Source of the DNA: Chamaelirium japonicum
Taxonomy: Eukaryota > Streptophyta > Magnoliopsida > Liliales > Melanthiaceae
DNA length: 64,000 bases
Direction: 5' to 3'
Assembly: GCA_947650365.1 (NCBI GenBank)
Contig: OX393549.1
Location: 37,157,098 to 37,221,097, forward strand
In this document: positions 36,381 through 48,780 of the stretch, piece by piece
Layout: every line of letters starts with the position of its first letter
How positions within the stretch are numbered: position 1 is the first letter of the stretch
The notes under the pieces: model-generated
What the model was told of the DNA's origin: nothing
Seen by the model: the letters and a program-made list of their open reading frames with translations, nothing else
Databases searched by the model: none
Made by a program: the position numbers and the translations under genes

Positions 36381-37596
36381 GCGGGCCACCCACCAGCCCT
36401 CGGATCACGAAGTGTATTAATGGCGCCAGCTGTTTTTTCGTGCCCCTTACGTTCACTAATCCCACGTGGTGAGTATCATCTTAGCCCAAATTTACTAATC
36501 CCACATGAACCCGTGGTCCCACATGAACCAGTGGTCCATCGATACCAAGCCCCATTTGGTGGTAGATTCCTATCGAATTCAAATCAAATTTGAATTTTAA
36601 AAGATTTGAAGCAGAATTTGAATTCAAGAAATAACAATCTTAACATTTAATAGCATTTGAAAAAGTTTTTGTTGGGAGAAAATTTGGCTATCTCGGATGC
36701 TCGTCGTGCAACACAAAGGAATTACGTGAACGGTCGGCTCCGTAAGTAGCGCAGACCTTCGACGCTCTAATCAGTGAGATTTTGAAAAAGGGAGAGCTTT
36801 AATAGTCGAAAAATATCTGGGTTTTTAAGTTTCGAACCTGTACTTTGGAACCGGAGATCGTACCTTTATAGACTTTTTGCAGACCGCCAGAGTTTCGAAG
36901 CCGATGATTTCAATCCAGTCCAACTCAAATCTATGGTGGATCTCACATCAAACAGTCCGACAAAAAATCCCACGTGGTGAGTATCATCTTAGCCCAAATT
37001 TATGCGGGCCACCCACCGGCCCTCGGATCACGAAGTGTATTAATGGCGCCAGCTGGTTTTTCGTGCCCCTTACGTTCACTAATCCCACGTGGTGAGTATC
37101 ATCTTAGCCCAAATTTACTAATCCCACATGAACCCGTGGTCCCACATGAGCGTGGATGATCGATACCAAGCCCCATTTGGTGGTAGATTCCTGTCGAATT
37201 CAAATCAAATTTGAATTTTAAAAGATTTGAAGCAGAATTTGAATTCAAGAAATAACAATCTTAACATTTAATAGCATTTGAAAAAGTTTTTGTTGGGAGA
37301 AAATTTCGCTATCTCGGATGCTCATCCTGCAACCACACAAAGGAATCACGTGAACGGCTGGCTCCGTAAGTAGCGCAGACCTCCGACGCTCTAATCAGTG
37401 AGATTTTGAAAAAGGAAGAGCTTTAATTAATAGTCGAAAAATATTTGGGTTTTTGAGTTTCGAACCTGTACTTTGGAACCGGAGATCGTACCTTTATAGA
37501 CTTTTTACAGACCGCCAGAGTTTCGAAGCCGATGATTTCAATCCAGTCCAACTCAAATCTATGGTGGATCTCACATCAAACAGTCCGACAAAAAAT
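36381..37596 (+). repeat. ~0.62-kb direct tandem duplication
   Basis: The segment starting GCGGGCCACCCACC at 36,381 recurs at 37,004 (GCGGGCCACCCACCGG) and runs to the AACAGTCCGACAAAAAAT at about 36,967 and 37,595. The offset grows from 623 to 628 through small indels. CCCACGTGGTGAGTATCATC appears three times (about 36,469, 36,969 and 37,086), so the breakpoint is nested. A CACGTG G-box lies in each of these. Divergence is low. Confidence 0.85.
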
Positions 37597-37599
37597 GGG

Positions 37600-38660
37600 A
37601 TCTCCTTGCGAGTGAGCCGATTGAATTCGGCATGGCGACCTCCTACAGGTTGCATGATAGGGTGAGCTCTCGGGCGAGCTGATCAACGAGGCAGCTCGTT
37701 AACCCAACTGTTGTTGTTGCTCCGCATCCTTCTTCTATTATCAGCAGCTCTTGGGCGAGCTAACCACGAGTGAATCGGGCGAGCTCCTAGGCGAGCTGAT
37801 CGTAGTGAACCTATGGTGGATCTCACCTCTAAGAGTGGAGCAAAAAACAGGATTCCTCCATAGGCGAGCAGACCAAGTGTGGCACGGCGAGCTCCTATAG
37901 GTGAGCTGAGAACGAAGACAATCTGTGGACAAGCCGAACTCGCACGTAATAGGAAAGCTCCCGGGCGAGCTGATGGGGTTCGTGGATATCCTTCTAAGCT
38001 TCCTATTAGCAAGAGGCAATCTTTCTGCATACGAGCTGATCGCGTGCGGACTGATCGAGATCGCGGGCAAGCTAGGAACAGGGTAACCACGGGTGAGCTG
38101 ATCACGTGCGGACTAAACGAGCTCCTGGGCGGGCTGTGGGTGGCGAATCTTCTAAAGTGTTCTTTGAACTACGCCAGGAGCGACCTCTTCCACGGGCGAG
38201 CCGATTGTGTGCGGTCAGGGCGAGCTATGGGTGCTGAATCTTTGGAAGTGTTTTTTGAACTATACTAGGAGCGACCTCTTTCGCGGGCGAGCCGATTGCG
38301 TGCGATCAGGGCGAGCTGCGGGTGGGAGGTCCTATTTTGTCGGGCTACTGGCGGCGATGTGGATACTATTTCCAACATCCCGTTGGACATGTGGTAGGGG
38401 TAACAGCTAGCGAACTGATCGCGTGCGATCTTGGTGCGCATCAATGGCGAGCCACATTACGGTATATGGCACCTATTGGCAACAGTAGGAGAGCTCCTGG
38501 GCAAGCTGATCACATGCGGGTTAGGCAATGTCCTCGCCCGACAACTTATACTAGACTCTTAGGTAGCGAGCTGGTGCTGATTTTTTGGGCTCCGTCATTA
38601 CCCCCTCCCAAATGGGCGAGCATTTCGAGTGGTCGAAGCCCGTCTGGGAGCTAATTAGTG
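37600..38660 (+). repeat. GCGAGCTGATC-rich degenerate repeat region
   Basis: The word GGGCGAGCTGATC or a variant occurs many times at irregular spacing. One larger unit of about 116 bp is visible at 38,130-38,320 (GAATCTT, AAGTGTT, TTTGAACTA, AGGAGCGACCTCTT, CGGGCGAGCCGATTG). No coding frame is consistently open. It resembles the kind of repeated untranslated DNA found in some retrotransposons, but no element boundaries were seen. Confidence 0.6.
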
Positions 38661-39104
38661 ACCCTTGTCGTAAGCCTGGTCGCCTCCAACCTCAAAAACT
38701 GTGAGGATCCGGATCTTCACCCATATCTTCTCATTAATGTGGCGTAGGTTCGAGACCCAAAGTGCCAGACCTCATCACGCGGTATTAACTGGTTCTGTAC
38801 GGCATCGTGAAAGCGCCACGTATCATTGGTCAGAAACCAGTCGCAAATCTGCCAGATAGGACGTCGTTGGCATCATTTCTGCCAATGCACGCGCAAGGAC
38901 ACGCATCAGCCAGTGGTCAGAAGAAAGGGGATTGTCACGTCGGTCGTCGCTGTGCCGCTTCGCTTGTTGAGCCTTGCATTTAATCCTCTGCCACTTCCCC
39001 TGCCTTTAATGATCCTATACATGGGGGGTGGGTGAGTCCTTTACTCACCTTTACTGTGAAAGAGCTCTCCCCTCCAGATCGCCTTTGCCTTCTCCTAAAT
39101 TCCA
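38661..39104. other. Non-coding leader-like sequence
   Basis: Moderately GC-rich sequence continues into the short ORF at 39,105. No defined element end is seen. Confidence 0.4.
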
Positions 39105-39470
39105 ATGGCGACCTCCTCTACTCTTGTTTCCAACGTGGTGACCTCTCAGACCGAGCCCATCGACGTTGTTCCTACATCGGTGGTTCCTCCGGGCCAGCAT
39201 CAAGATGGCATCGACCGCGCTCTGGAAGAGGGAGCTCCTGCACCATAGAACGAGCTTGCCGTGGTTTAGTTCAAAGATGCAGGCGGCGAGCCTATCCCCG
39301 AGCGCCTGCATGAAGACGCCAACATTCCTCCCCAGCTCCTGCTAGCCCCTATGCCGCTCTCGGGGAGGCCATCCACTGGGACCATAGTCTCAGTGGGTCT
39401 GCTGTGGTCCGGGCTCAGACTCCCATTGAGCTATTTGGCCAGCGAGTTTCTGGAGCTAGCAGGATTGTGT
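39105..39470 (+). pseudogene. Broken ORF fragment of unknown (possibly transposon) protein
   Basis: An ATG at 39,105 opens a 47-codon frame beginning MATSSTLVSN and ending in TAG at 39,246-39,248. A similar acidic/proline-rich frame continues beyond the stop with one further stop, then is cut by the copia LTR at 39,471. The placement after a leader-like region suggests the start of a transposon gag-type protein. I do not recognise the family. Confidence 0.35.
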
Positions 39471-41778
39471 TGTTGGAAATAATTCCATGAAAGAGGCCTG
39501 CAGCGGAAGCAAAGTGTAGATGCGGAGACCGTGAGTGGTGTGTGTTATATATCAAAATTTTTATCAAAACGATCTACACGTGCGTGTATGAATCTAGCAT
39601 GGTAACTACACAAACCCCTAATGTTGATCTAGCGAAAAAAACAATCTAGCATGCATGCATATTCTATCTCTACACTAGATCTACATGTTAGAAGATCATA
39701 CCTCCGTGCGGATTCTTTCACCACGACAAGTTTCTTCTTTGTCAATGGAGACGGGCTCAGATCTGCTCGAAATACCTTCGGTGCAACGGCCATAACTTTC
39801 TGCTCCGAACTTTGATTGGGCTGAAATTTGGATTGCAGGTAGAGAACTTCGAGATGCAACTTTTGCAAGTGGTTTCACATTGTTTGGAGTTCTGTAGATC
39901 CCACAATCGCAAAAGAATTATTGATTTTTTGTACAGAATCTGGATAGCAAAAGCTTGCAGGAGACGCCTTCTAGTTCACCCGATTTTGATCTCGCATGAT
40001 GCACGGCACCTCGTCGATGGATCTCTGAGTGCCTCCATCCGATGAGCCTTCTCCTTCTACGAAGCACCACATGAGGAAGACGAGTCACCATCCAATGGCG
40101 CAAACGAGGGGGAGAGACGAGAGATGAGAGAAGAAGAGAGCTAGGGAGAGTAAAGGAGGGGGGTTCGATTTTTTAGCACTTATAGTCGGCCCCCCTTTAC
40201 CCCTTTTATAAGGCCGGCCTACCCCATTGGATAGGGCTCCAATGGGATATGTTTGATCCCCAAAAAATCTCTCTTTATCTCTCCTTCTCTTTATTTGTTT
40301 TCCCTACTTATAGGACTTGAATTTGACCAATACAAATCTCTATGTACATCCCTATGGCCGGCCCTATTACTAGGGATTATCATCCCCAGAATATAGGGGC
40401 TGGCCCTGCATGGGTTTCCCATAGCTAGGGTCGGCCACCAGTGAGGCTTGGTAGTGCACGTTTTTACCAAAACACCCTTATGCCTCAAATTGACCATTTC
40501 TAGTGTGTGAGGCTTAACGACTCTTCCTTAAGTGATTTTTACAAGTTACTTCAGTATTAACTGAGGTCACCGGAGGGTGCCCCTAGAAAGTCAACTAGTC
40601 AACTCACAACATGTCCCGGTGCATCACACCCATATAGCGAAGTTCACTTATGGCGAGGGATAACTACATGCATTTCTACACTAACCTAGGGTTTCCCCTT
40701 AGTGCACACACATAATTACGCATCTACCGTGCACTAGTGCGAAGCACTCACGGAGCGTAGGATTGAACTTCTCGCTTTCTCTTACTGCGTCATGTATTTC
40801 GAAGAGATAGTACAAGGATCGTACATAATGTGGATAAGGTGGAACCTTCAAGGACCAGGGTTCATGGCTTCCAACTTAGACTCGATCGACACACTATCCG
40901 AGTGTACCATCAATCCTCTGAGTCTGAGTTAACCTGCATAGCCACCCAGAGTGCGACGTAGGCTGCACTCCAATTTCTCTAGACTTACTATGTTCTCCGC
41001 ATACCCCTCTCTCCGCTTAGTGTGGTAAACTCACTGTCCCTCCACTTGGTGCTATGATGCAACTCGAGCGATGGAGAATACCGTCAGACTCGAGTGCTTA
41101 TATGACTCGGTTCCTTCCAGGTTGACCACGTACGTCGTACCTCCAATTACTCTGCCGAGTAACCGGATCCGATCAACAGTCTAACAGATGACCACCTGGC
41201 CAGGGTTTAATACGACGTAGATCAGACCAAGGAACACACATCCCATCAGGGATATAGATGGCCTGCAGGAGTGACATGCTGATGCAACGCCAGCCGGGTA
41301 ACCCAGTACATCATAGTTTTGGATCACTATATCCGGATCCTCATATATTGGTGCGCCAAAGCACCACTCAACTGGTTAGTCCATAAGACGTGGTTCATCA
41401 GGGTTTAGAACCATTTTATCCTATGCAGAAACACGATTAGTGTACCGGTGTCTACTCATCGATCTGTGTACCGTGTTGGTTCCGTTCGGCCACAGATACT
41501 GTGCCTGGTAATGACCGTGGTGAAGACACCCACGCTCTATCATCCCAACAGCTTATCCTGATAGGGCGACCAATCCTAATCACAGTTGCGAACATATTTA
41601 GATTACATCGGACCAGTCCCTTGAGTCTCCCACTCAAATGGATTACTATGTAGTTATGGCTCTTTGTTCTATAATCAGAACACGCACTAAGGTACATACC
41701 AAGATGCAAACCAAGCTATCAACCATACACAACTAAACTATAGGTTTTTACGAGCTGTAGATCTTACCAATTCTAACA
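39471..41778 (-). repeat. 3' LTR of the copia element (2,308 bp)
   Basis: On the + strand it starts TGTTGGAAATAATTCC and ends CCAATTCTAACA, giving inverted ends. The copia-type polypurine tract lies just outside the right end when read on the minus strand. The candidate outer target copy at the left is TGTGT (39,466-39,470); its partner is outside the visible element. It is related to the solo LTR at 31,311-33,524. Confidence 0.8.
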
Positions 41779-43414
41779 ATCTCCCACTAGGTCTAACAAG
41801 AAAAAACGGTGTTGAGCTCCGTAGCTTCTATATATTGCCCAAAAGCCTTTGTAGGAATTCCCTAAAGGAATTGGCAACATTATCTGCAGATGCCACCTCA
41901 GTACCGCTACTTGCATTTCCTCCTAAAACTGTCAGATCAAGTGAAGTTTGTACTTGATGGGTTTCCCCTAAAGGTGGTACTTTGGCTCTTTGGACCTTGC
42001 TTACCGCTCTTCTGTTGTCATAACAGATATTTGAGCCTCTGGTACGCCTGGTTCTCCAAGAACTTCCTGAGCCATACCACCTATTAGACTACTTCGCATG
42101 CAACAACGTATTTAGCCACTGTGGTGGAGTCTGTGATGCACTTGCTTCACACTCTACCAACTACCGCTTCTAATCCCAAGATAAAAATAATTTATGAAAT
42201 CGATTATCTGGAACGCACATCTGACACCAAAGTCAGACCCTATACGTCTAATCGATATCAGGACCTGTGAAGTGCAAGGTAACTTACAATCCTCACTTAA
42301 TGAGGACTTCTGAGTATACCCATCACACATCGGTCCAATGATCTTGACCCGGGTTCAACTAAAACCGGCCCATCATCCTACTGCACAAGAGATATTTAGT
42401 TTCGTAAACTGAATCTGGCTAAAATCTTATCTTCATGCATAGTCTGTGACAGCAAGAGAATCTTGCTCTGGTAATATCGAGTTACCTTGATTCCCACAAC
42501 ATAACTCGCCTCACTAGGATCTTTCAAATCGAATTATGATGACTATAAACCTTTATCGTAAACAATATTCCTATATCATTTTCAATTAGTAGAATATCAT
42601 TAACGTAAAATATTACATACATCTTTGTAGCCTTTTCACCTTTCTTGTACCTACTTGGTTTATCTTCATTCTGATCAAATCGTGTGAGTGGATTCCCTTG
42701 ATCAAAATAGATATTTCAACTTGGATGCTTGTATTAGTCCATAAATGGACCTTTGCAATTTGCATTCCATATCTTCCTGACCTACTGACATAAATACTGA
42801 GGTTGCATCATCCATATGTCATTTCCGAATTCCCGTTATGGAATAACTATCTTGAGATCCATCTATCAGATCTTCCAACTATAATGGGTTGCGATGGATT
42901 AAGAGGATCCGAAATAGACTTAGGCATAGCTACTAGTGAGAAGGTTTTGACATAGTCAATCCCTTCTCTCTTGGTAACTAATCTAGCTACTTAAGTCTTA
43001 ACCGGGTTCTCTTTTTATACACCCATTACACCCAAAAAAGGTGATAGTGTAATAAGAGTCGAAACACTTCTAAGGGATATTGATGCAGGCTTACTATCAT
43101 AGTCTTTTGTCAGTCAGAGCTGTCGGAAGCTCCCACTACTTCATCGTAGCTCTAAGGATCATTCTCCTGAAACTTTGGATTAACCATCGAAGTTTCTTCA
43201 TAGTAAATATCAAGAGCTCTAATTATCCCACAATGATGAGGTGGTGGTAGTACAAAGTGAATCATTTCTACAGTATCTGATATACTAGTTTCTTGTATCA
43301 TCTACTCCCGCTACGTTTTCAGATGCACACTCTCTACCAGTACCCAGTAGTTTACCTAGAACTACCTTACCAGTAAACTTATGGTCCATAATATAATCTT
43401 GGTCTAGGTAGATT
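41779..43414 (-). pseudogene. Copia pol, RT/RNase H part, decayed
   Basis: Read on the minus strand, the segment around 42,560-42,640 encodes MYVIFYVNDILLIENDIG, which is the copia reverse transcriptase active-site region (normally YVDD) with one Asp changed to Asn. Frames around it are broken by stops and shifts, so this is dead. It ends at the chromovirus insertion and continues at 60,166. Confidence 0.75.
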
Positions 43415-45420
43415 CCGTCTCGTCGAAACGATCAAAAAACCTATACAAACTTTTATGTTTTGAGCACGTTTAGACTATTTTAAAATTTAAAGAAAAAATG
43501 GCCAATACAAGGTTTTGAACTATAGACCTATTAGCAGCACTTATCTTTTCCCCCTCTAACCAGAAAACCCTTAACACTTTTATATCTAAGTTTAAGAAAA
43601 ATAAAAATATATAGTAGGTGGGGGGAGGAAGATCAAACGTCAGTGAAACCGTAGACCGTTGGTTTCTGATCGGACGAAAACAGTCGCTCAGCTGAATAAA
43701 TGAATATAATAAATGGCCGTTTTGCAGTTAAGACCTTAGACCTTTGATATTCCTAAAAAAGGCCTATAAAAACCCCCCTTAGTCCCCAGGGTTCTGCACT
43801 CAAGTTTTCCCTCGAAACCCGTGCCCAACCCCCTCCTTAGCCACAGCCACCACCACCGCCCGTCGCCTACCGGACCGCCGCTTGTCGGACCACCGTACCA
43901 GCCGCCGCCGGTCGCCGCTTGCCGGACCGCCGTACCCGTCGCTGGTCACCGCCGTACCCGTTGCCGGTCGCCGCCGTACCGTCGCTGGCTACCGCCGATC
44001 GCCGTCCGCCACCGGCCATGTGTATACGGTAGGCCAATAAATTTAATTTTTATTTCGTGGGCAGAAGCCCAATAAAAAAAACTTTTAAGTCTCTGGGCCG
44101 AAGCCCATTAGCCATTCAGCCTCTGGGCCTAAGTCCATTAGTCATTAAACATAGTCTGGGCTGAAGCCCATTAAACATCGTGGGCTGAAGCCCAATAAGC
44201 CCAAATAAACTGTGATAAAATGAATCGGCCTTCGTTAAGCTGAACCGTTATTACTGAAAGTAACCTGACCTTTTTACTAAAGGCAGACCACCCATTTAAA
44301 TTCCGTCAATGCCGGCTATTTTGGCCATACCAGGAGCAAACGAACTCCGAATTAAGTTCCGTCTGTGGCCACAGTTTCAGAATAAAAAACTCTACAAACT
44401 GGGTATAAATTCAAAGTATTTTAGAAATAATCAAAATACCCCTAAACGATAAAATCTATTAAATAAATTAGTTTAAGTAAACAAATATAAGGAATCCACA
44501 TCGGAATTCGTTTTTAGTGAATCCTTGTAAAAATTATCGTAAAAACTAACAAAATATAGTAATATATTTCAGGTTGTGAGCTTTCTAAGGTATCCTCACA
44601 AAAGAAAGATTCTTCGACGCTTCAGGTAGGGGACTAAACTGAGTTAATTCTTGCTAAGTGTATGATATTGAAATAACGGTAGATTGCTATGGACTTGTAA
44701 ATTTTTGAGATATATGATCACTTATTTGGGTATGGGTCTAGCCCTGGCTGAGGCCAAAAAGTAACCTGGATGTGGGTCTAGCCCTGACTGAGGTCAAAAA
44801 GTAACCTGGGTGTGGGTCTAGCCCTAGCTGAGGCCAAAAAGTAACCTAGGTGTGGGGCTAGCCTAGTCTTGGAACTAAAAGAACCTAGGTATGGGGCTAG
44901 CCTTATTGAGACAAAAAGTACTCGAGTAAGGCTTGAGATTTCTACCCCAGCTGAGGCCAGAAAGGGAATCAGGTGATCAATGTCTTTTTAATTACTACTC
45001 ATAGTCATGTTCACTGCTTCTTCAGTACATATATCTTAGCATGAATAAACTAAGTTATTAGGTGAGTCAGTGGATTAGACTCACCCCCCTACAGGTGTTA
45101 TGAACCCTACAGAGACTGATCCTACAGGACAAGGAGAAGGAGGAGTGAATAGAGAATGAACCGGAGGGAGTTGAAGATCCTCTCTACACACCATTCTATG
45201 AGGATGCAGGAGCGACGATATGAAGAATTGATGTTGAAATTAAGTCTTAGGCTTTTATATTTCAAGCGATGTATCAAAACCTTATAATATAATATATGGT
45301 ATTGAATAAGGGCTCAATTAATTCCATACTTCAATGGGATTTAATTTATATCAAGTTTTCTTCTAAACACCCCAGTATTATACGGGTTGATTTAAATCCG
45401 TAAAATACCGGGGCGTTACT
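43415..45420 (+). repeat. 5' LTR of the chromovirus, lacking its first ~94 bp
   Basis: It begins inside the LTR at CCGTCTCGTC, which corresponds to 58,131 of the 3' LTR, and abuts the target sequence directly. The end reads GGGGCGTTACT rather than ...TTACA. TATAAAAA lies at 43,765. A 40-bp direct repeat (TGGGT(A/G)TGGGTCTAGCCCTG...) runs at about 44,735-44,960. GGGC(C/T)GAAGCCCA words repeat at 44,090-44,200. Confidence 0.85.
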
Positions 45421-45423
45421 ACT

Positions 45424-45436
45424 TGGTATCAGAGCC
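45424..45436 (+). promoter_or_regulatory. Primer-binding site (initiator Met tRNA)
   Basis: TGGTATCAGAGCC, the standard iMet-tRNA-complementary PBS, lies three bases after the LTR end. Confidence 0.9.
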
Positions 45437-45551
45437 TAGGTAATAGGTCCTAGGAATAAAAAATTATTAGTAAAAAGTACATCGGTAGGGTAGCCACACA
45501 AATTTAAAATACTTATATTTATGAATTAAAGTTTTTTTTTCTAGCAGAGTC

Positions 45552-45764
45552 ATGAATTCAAAATTCTCTGAAGGTAGCTCATCGGGAGTAAAGGTGAAAG
45601 CCAAGAAGAAAATCGTGAAGTCAAAAAAGGAGAAGAAACCAATTACCCCTACTAAAAATGAGAATGTTTTCTATAAACATTACCGATGCATTTGTGGAAA
45701 AGTGGGCGATGAGAATCGTTGTGAACACCCGATGTTTTTCAAAATAGTAGTTGGCTATATATAG
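45552..45764 (+). CDS. Small ORF upstream of chromovirus gag (70 aa)
   Basis: It starts MNSKFSEGSSSG and has a lysine-rich middle and cysteines (CICG, C) near the end. It lies between PBS and gag. A T-rich tract ending TTTTCAG at 45,842-45,848, just before the gag ATG, looks like an intron acceptor, so this may be a 5' exon or leader ORF of gag. It could equally be fortuitous. Confidence 0.3.
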   Translation: MNSKFSEGSSSGVKVKAKKKIVKSKKEKKPITPTKNENVFYKHYRCICGKVGDENRCEHPMFFKIVVGYI

Positions 45765-45852
45765 AATGAAAAGAAAAGTATTTATAATGAATGAACGTGT
45801 TTTACCTTGGTATGTGTTTGAAGAGTTTTGTTCATTTATATTTTCAGAAAAC

Positions 45853-46650
45853 ATGAATTCACACGAAAACGCTACTCCAAATGAAGACCTAACCAAGGTG
45901 TTAGGATCTCTACATCAACTGATAGAAAAGATGAACTCTTCCAAGGATAATTCAAGGATGGGAGTTATCTTAAAAGAATTCAAAAAATTAAAACCCCCTG
46001 CTTTTAAGGGAGAACTTGATCCGCTGATTGCCGATAAATGGCTCAAGCAGGTAGGAAAGATATTGAAAACTCTGAAGGCAAATGATGAACAGAAAGTCAC
46101 TTTAGCCATATATATGTTAGAAGGAGAGGTAGATTACTAGTGGGACTCTGTCAAAAGAACTCAACCTAGTTTCACTTGGGAAGAGTTTACCAAAGTGTTC
46201 TTAGAAAAATATTTCTTTGACGCAACCAGGGATAAAATGATTGCGGAATTCTTAGAACTCTATCAGGGAAAGCATAGTGTTTCTCAGTATGAAGCTAAGT
46301 TCATTGAATTGTCACGCTTTGCTCATTATCTTATAGCCACAGAAGAATTGAAGTCCAAAAGATTTGAACAGGGTTTGAATCCTCATATTCGAACCCGAGT
46401 GGCGGTACTTTGTATTCGAAACTATGGAGAACTAGTGCAGACTGCTATAGTAGCAGAGCGAGAATGGGAAGAAACTCGAAAGATATTTGAAAAGAATAGG
46501 ATGAAAAGAAGTACACTATCAATGGAGACAAACAAAAGGCCAAGGATATAAGAGTTTCCAGCAGGAAGGAGTGGTTCTCAAATAGCTTCGGGACCTTGAA
46601 ATTGTTTCATATGTGGATCGCGGGATCATTTTCAACGGAACTGTCCTCGT
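45853..46650 (+). pseudogene. Chromovirus gag, interrupted by stops
   Basis: The frame starts MNSHENATPNED and contains the gag domain (FKGELDP, ADKWLKQVGKIL, then after a stop FTWEEFTKVFLEKYF, YEAKFIELSRFA and RFEQGLNP). A TAG at 46,138-46,140 replaces a tryptophan position (DY-stop-WD), and a second stop at 46,549-46,551 ends the middle part. A CCHC knuckle, CFICGSRDHFQRNC, follows at about 46,599-46,641 after another stop. Gag is therefore not expressed as one protein. Confidence 0.8.
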
Positions 46651-46864
46651 CTGAATAGTAACGTTCCAACTAGACCTCCATTTAGAAATACTCCACAAGT
46701 ACCCGTGACTCGCCCTGGTAAACTTTCGAAGGTGCCTGGAAAAACTTTTGCAATATATGCGGAAAAAGAATCAAACGACGTCATTGAAGGTACGAACTAT
46801 CCATTTCTAAAATAGCAATTCCATAAAAAGTAGATGAGTTATAACCGAAAAAGTATTTTTTCGT

Positions 46865-48780
46865 AGGCACCATCCCTATTTATGGAAGTCTAGCTCGAGT
46901 AATTTTAGATCCGGGTTCGACACATTTATTCATATCAATTCACCTGGCTAGAGAATTACAATTGAAGACAGGACCGTTACGTATATACTTGCCATCACCA
47001 CTGCACTTAGTGATACGGCCAAAACAAACAGAGTCTATAGAGACTGTATACTAAGAATTGAAGATGTGGAGTTAGTGGCAAATTTAATTCTACTGAAATT
47101 GGAGAAATTTGACATTCTATTAGGAATAGACTGGTTATCCAAATATAGGGCAATGATGGATTGTTACCATAAGAAGGTTACCTTACAAACACCAGAAGAT
47201 AAAGAAATAATATTATGGGAAAGAAAGTTCGGAAAGACAAAAGCGAAAGTCTGTTACTTAGCTCAACTTTTAGAAAAAGAGGTGAAAATTCCGGTACCAA
47301 ATTCTACTTTGGTAGTATCAGAATTTCCACAAGTGTTTCCCGAAGACCTTCTAGGGTTGCCACCAAAAAGAGAAATAGAGTTTTCAATAGAGTTGATACC
47401 TGGAGTAGCTCCTATTTCAATCGCTCCATATAGAATGGCACCTGTAGAACTAAAGGAGTTGAAGAAACAGTTGGATGAGTTACTTACTCTCGGATTTATA
47501 AGACCCAGTACTTCACCATGGGGTGCCCTAGTATTATTTGTACAGAAGAATGATGGGACAAAAAGAATGTGCATCGATTATAGAAGAATAAATCAGGTGA
47601 CTATAAAGAACAAATATCCACTTCCAAGAATCGAAGACTTATTTGATCAACTTAAAGGAGCAAGGTATTTCTCCAAAACAGATCTTCGATTAGGATATCA
47701 TCAGTTAAGGATCAAGGAAGAAGACATACCAAAGACAGCCTTCAGAACTCGATATGGACATTTTAAATTTTTTATAATGCCTTTTGGTCTTACAAATGCT
47801 CCTGCGGTATTTATGGATTTGATGAATCGAATCTTTAAAAATTTCTTAGATCAATTCGTGGTAGTATTTATAGATAATATCTTGATCTATTCAAAAATCA
47901 AGGAAGAGCACGAAAAACATTTGAGATTGGTACTACAATAGTTGAATCTTCATCAACTGTACACCAAACTCAGTAAATGTGAATTATGGATTACAAAAGT
48001 TAACTTTTTGGGACACATAATCTCTCATAAAGAAGTTACAGTTGATCCAGCAAAAATTAAAGCAGTAGTAAATTGGAAACCACCAAAGAATATAACAGAA
48101 ATCAGGAGTTTTCTGGGGTTAGCACGATATTATCGTAGATTCATTTAGAATTTTTCCAGTATCGTTGCACCGATAACCCGACTAACTAAGTAAGGGGTAA
48201 AATATGAGTGGTCGGAACCTTGTGAGAATTCGTTCCAAGAATTAAAAAAAAAACTCACTACAGCTCCGGTATTGACAATACCAGAAAGTGGGAAGAAGTA
48301 CACACTTTACACAGATGCTTCTCACGTGGGGTTAGGAGGTGTACTTATGCAAGATGGTCGAGTAGTGGCTTACGCTTCCAGATAGTTAAAAACTCACGAA
48401 AAGAATTATCCTACACTTGATTTAGAGCAGGTAGCTGTCGTATTCACACTTAAGATTTGGCATCACTATTTATATGGAGAACAGTTTGAATTGTACTCAG
48501 ATCACCAGAGTTTGAAATACATTAGCACGCGGAAAGATCTAAACCTACGACAACAAAGATGGGTGGAATTATTGGTCGATTACGACTATAATTTTATTTA
48601 CCACCCTGGAAAGGCAAATGTAGTAGCGGATGCTCTCAGTAGAAAGGGACAACTGGCCAATGTAATAGCCGATAAATGGCAGTGGGCTTGCACGTTAAAA
48701 GACTTTGATTTAATCACGCAGAACTATTCACTACAGGCTTATTTAAGTCACATCAGAGTTCAGCCAAAAATATTAAAATG
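46865..48780 (+). pseudogene. Chromovirus protease-RT-RNase H, decayed
   Basis: The aspartic protease reads DPGSTHLFIS near 46,910 (DSGATHSFI-type site). A 291-codon open part (47,066-47,941) carries RT with [27 protein letters not shown] and [10 protein letters not shown]. The second catalytic Asp of the FIDD box is Asn. RT continues after a stop ([18 protein letters not shown]), and the thumb and RNase H follow with further stops ([43 protein letters not shown]). The stops and the active-site change make it non-functional. Confidence 0.85.
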
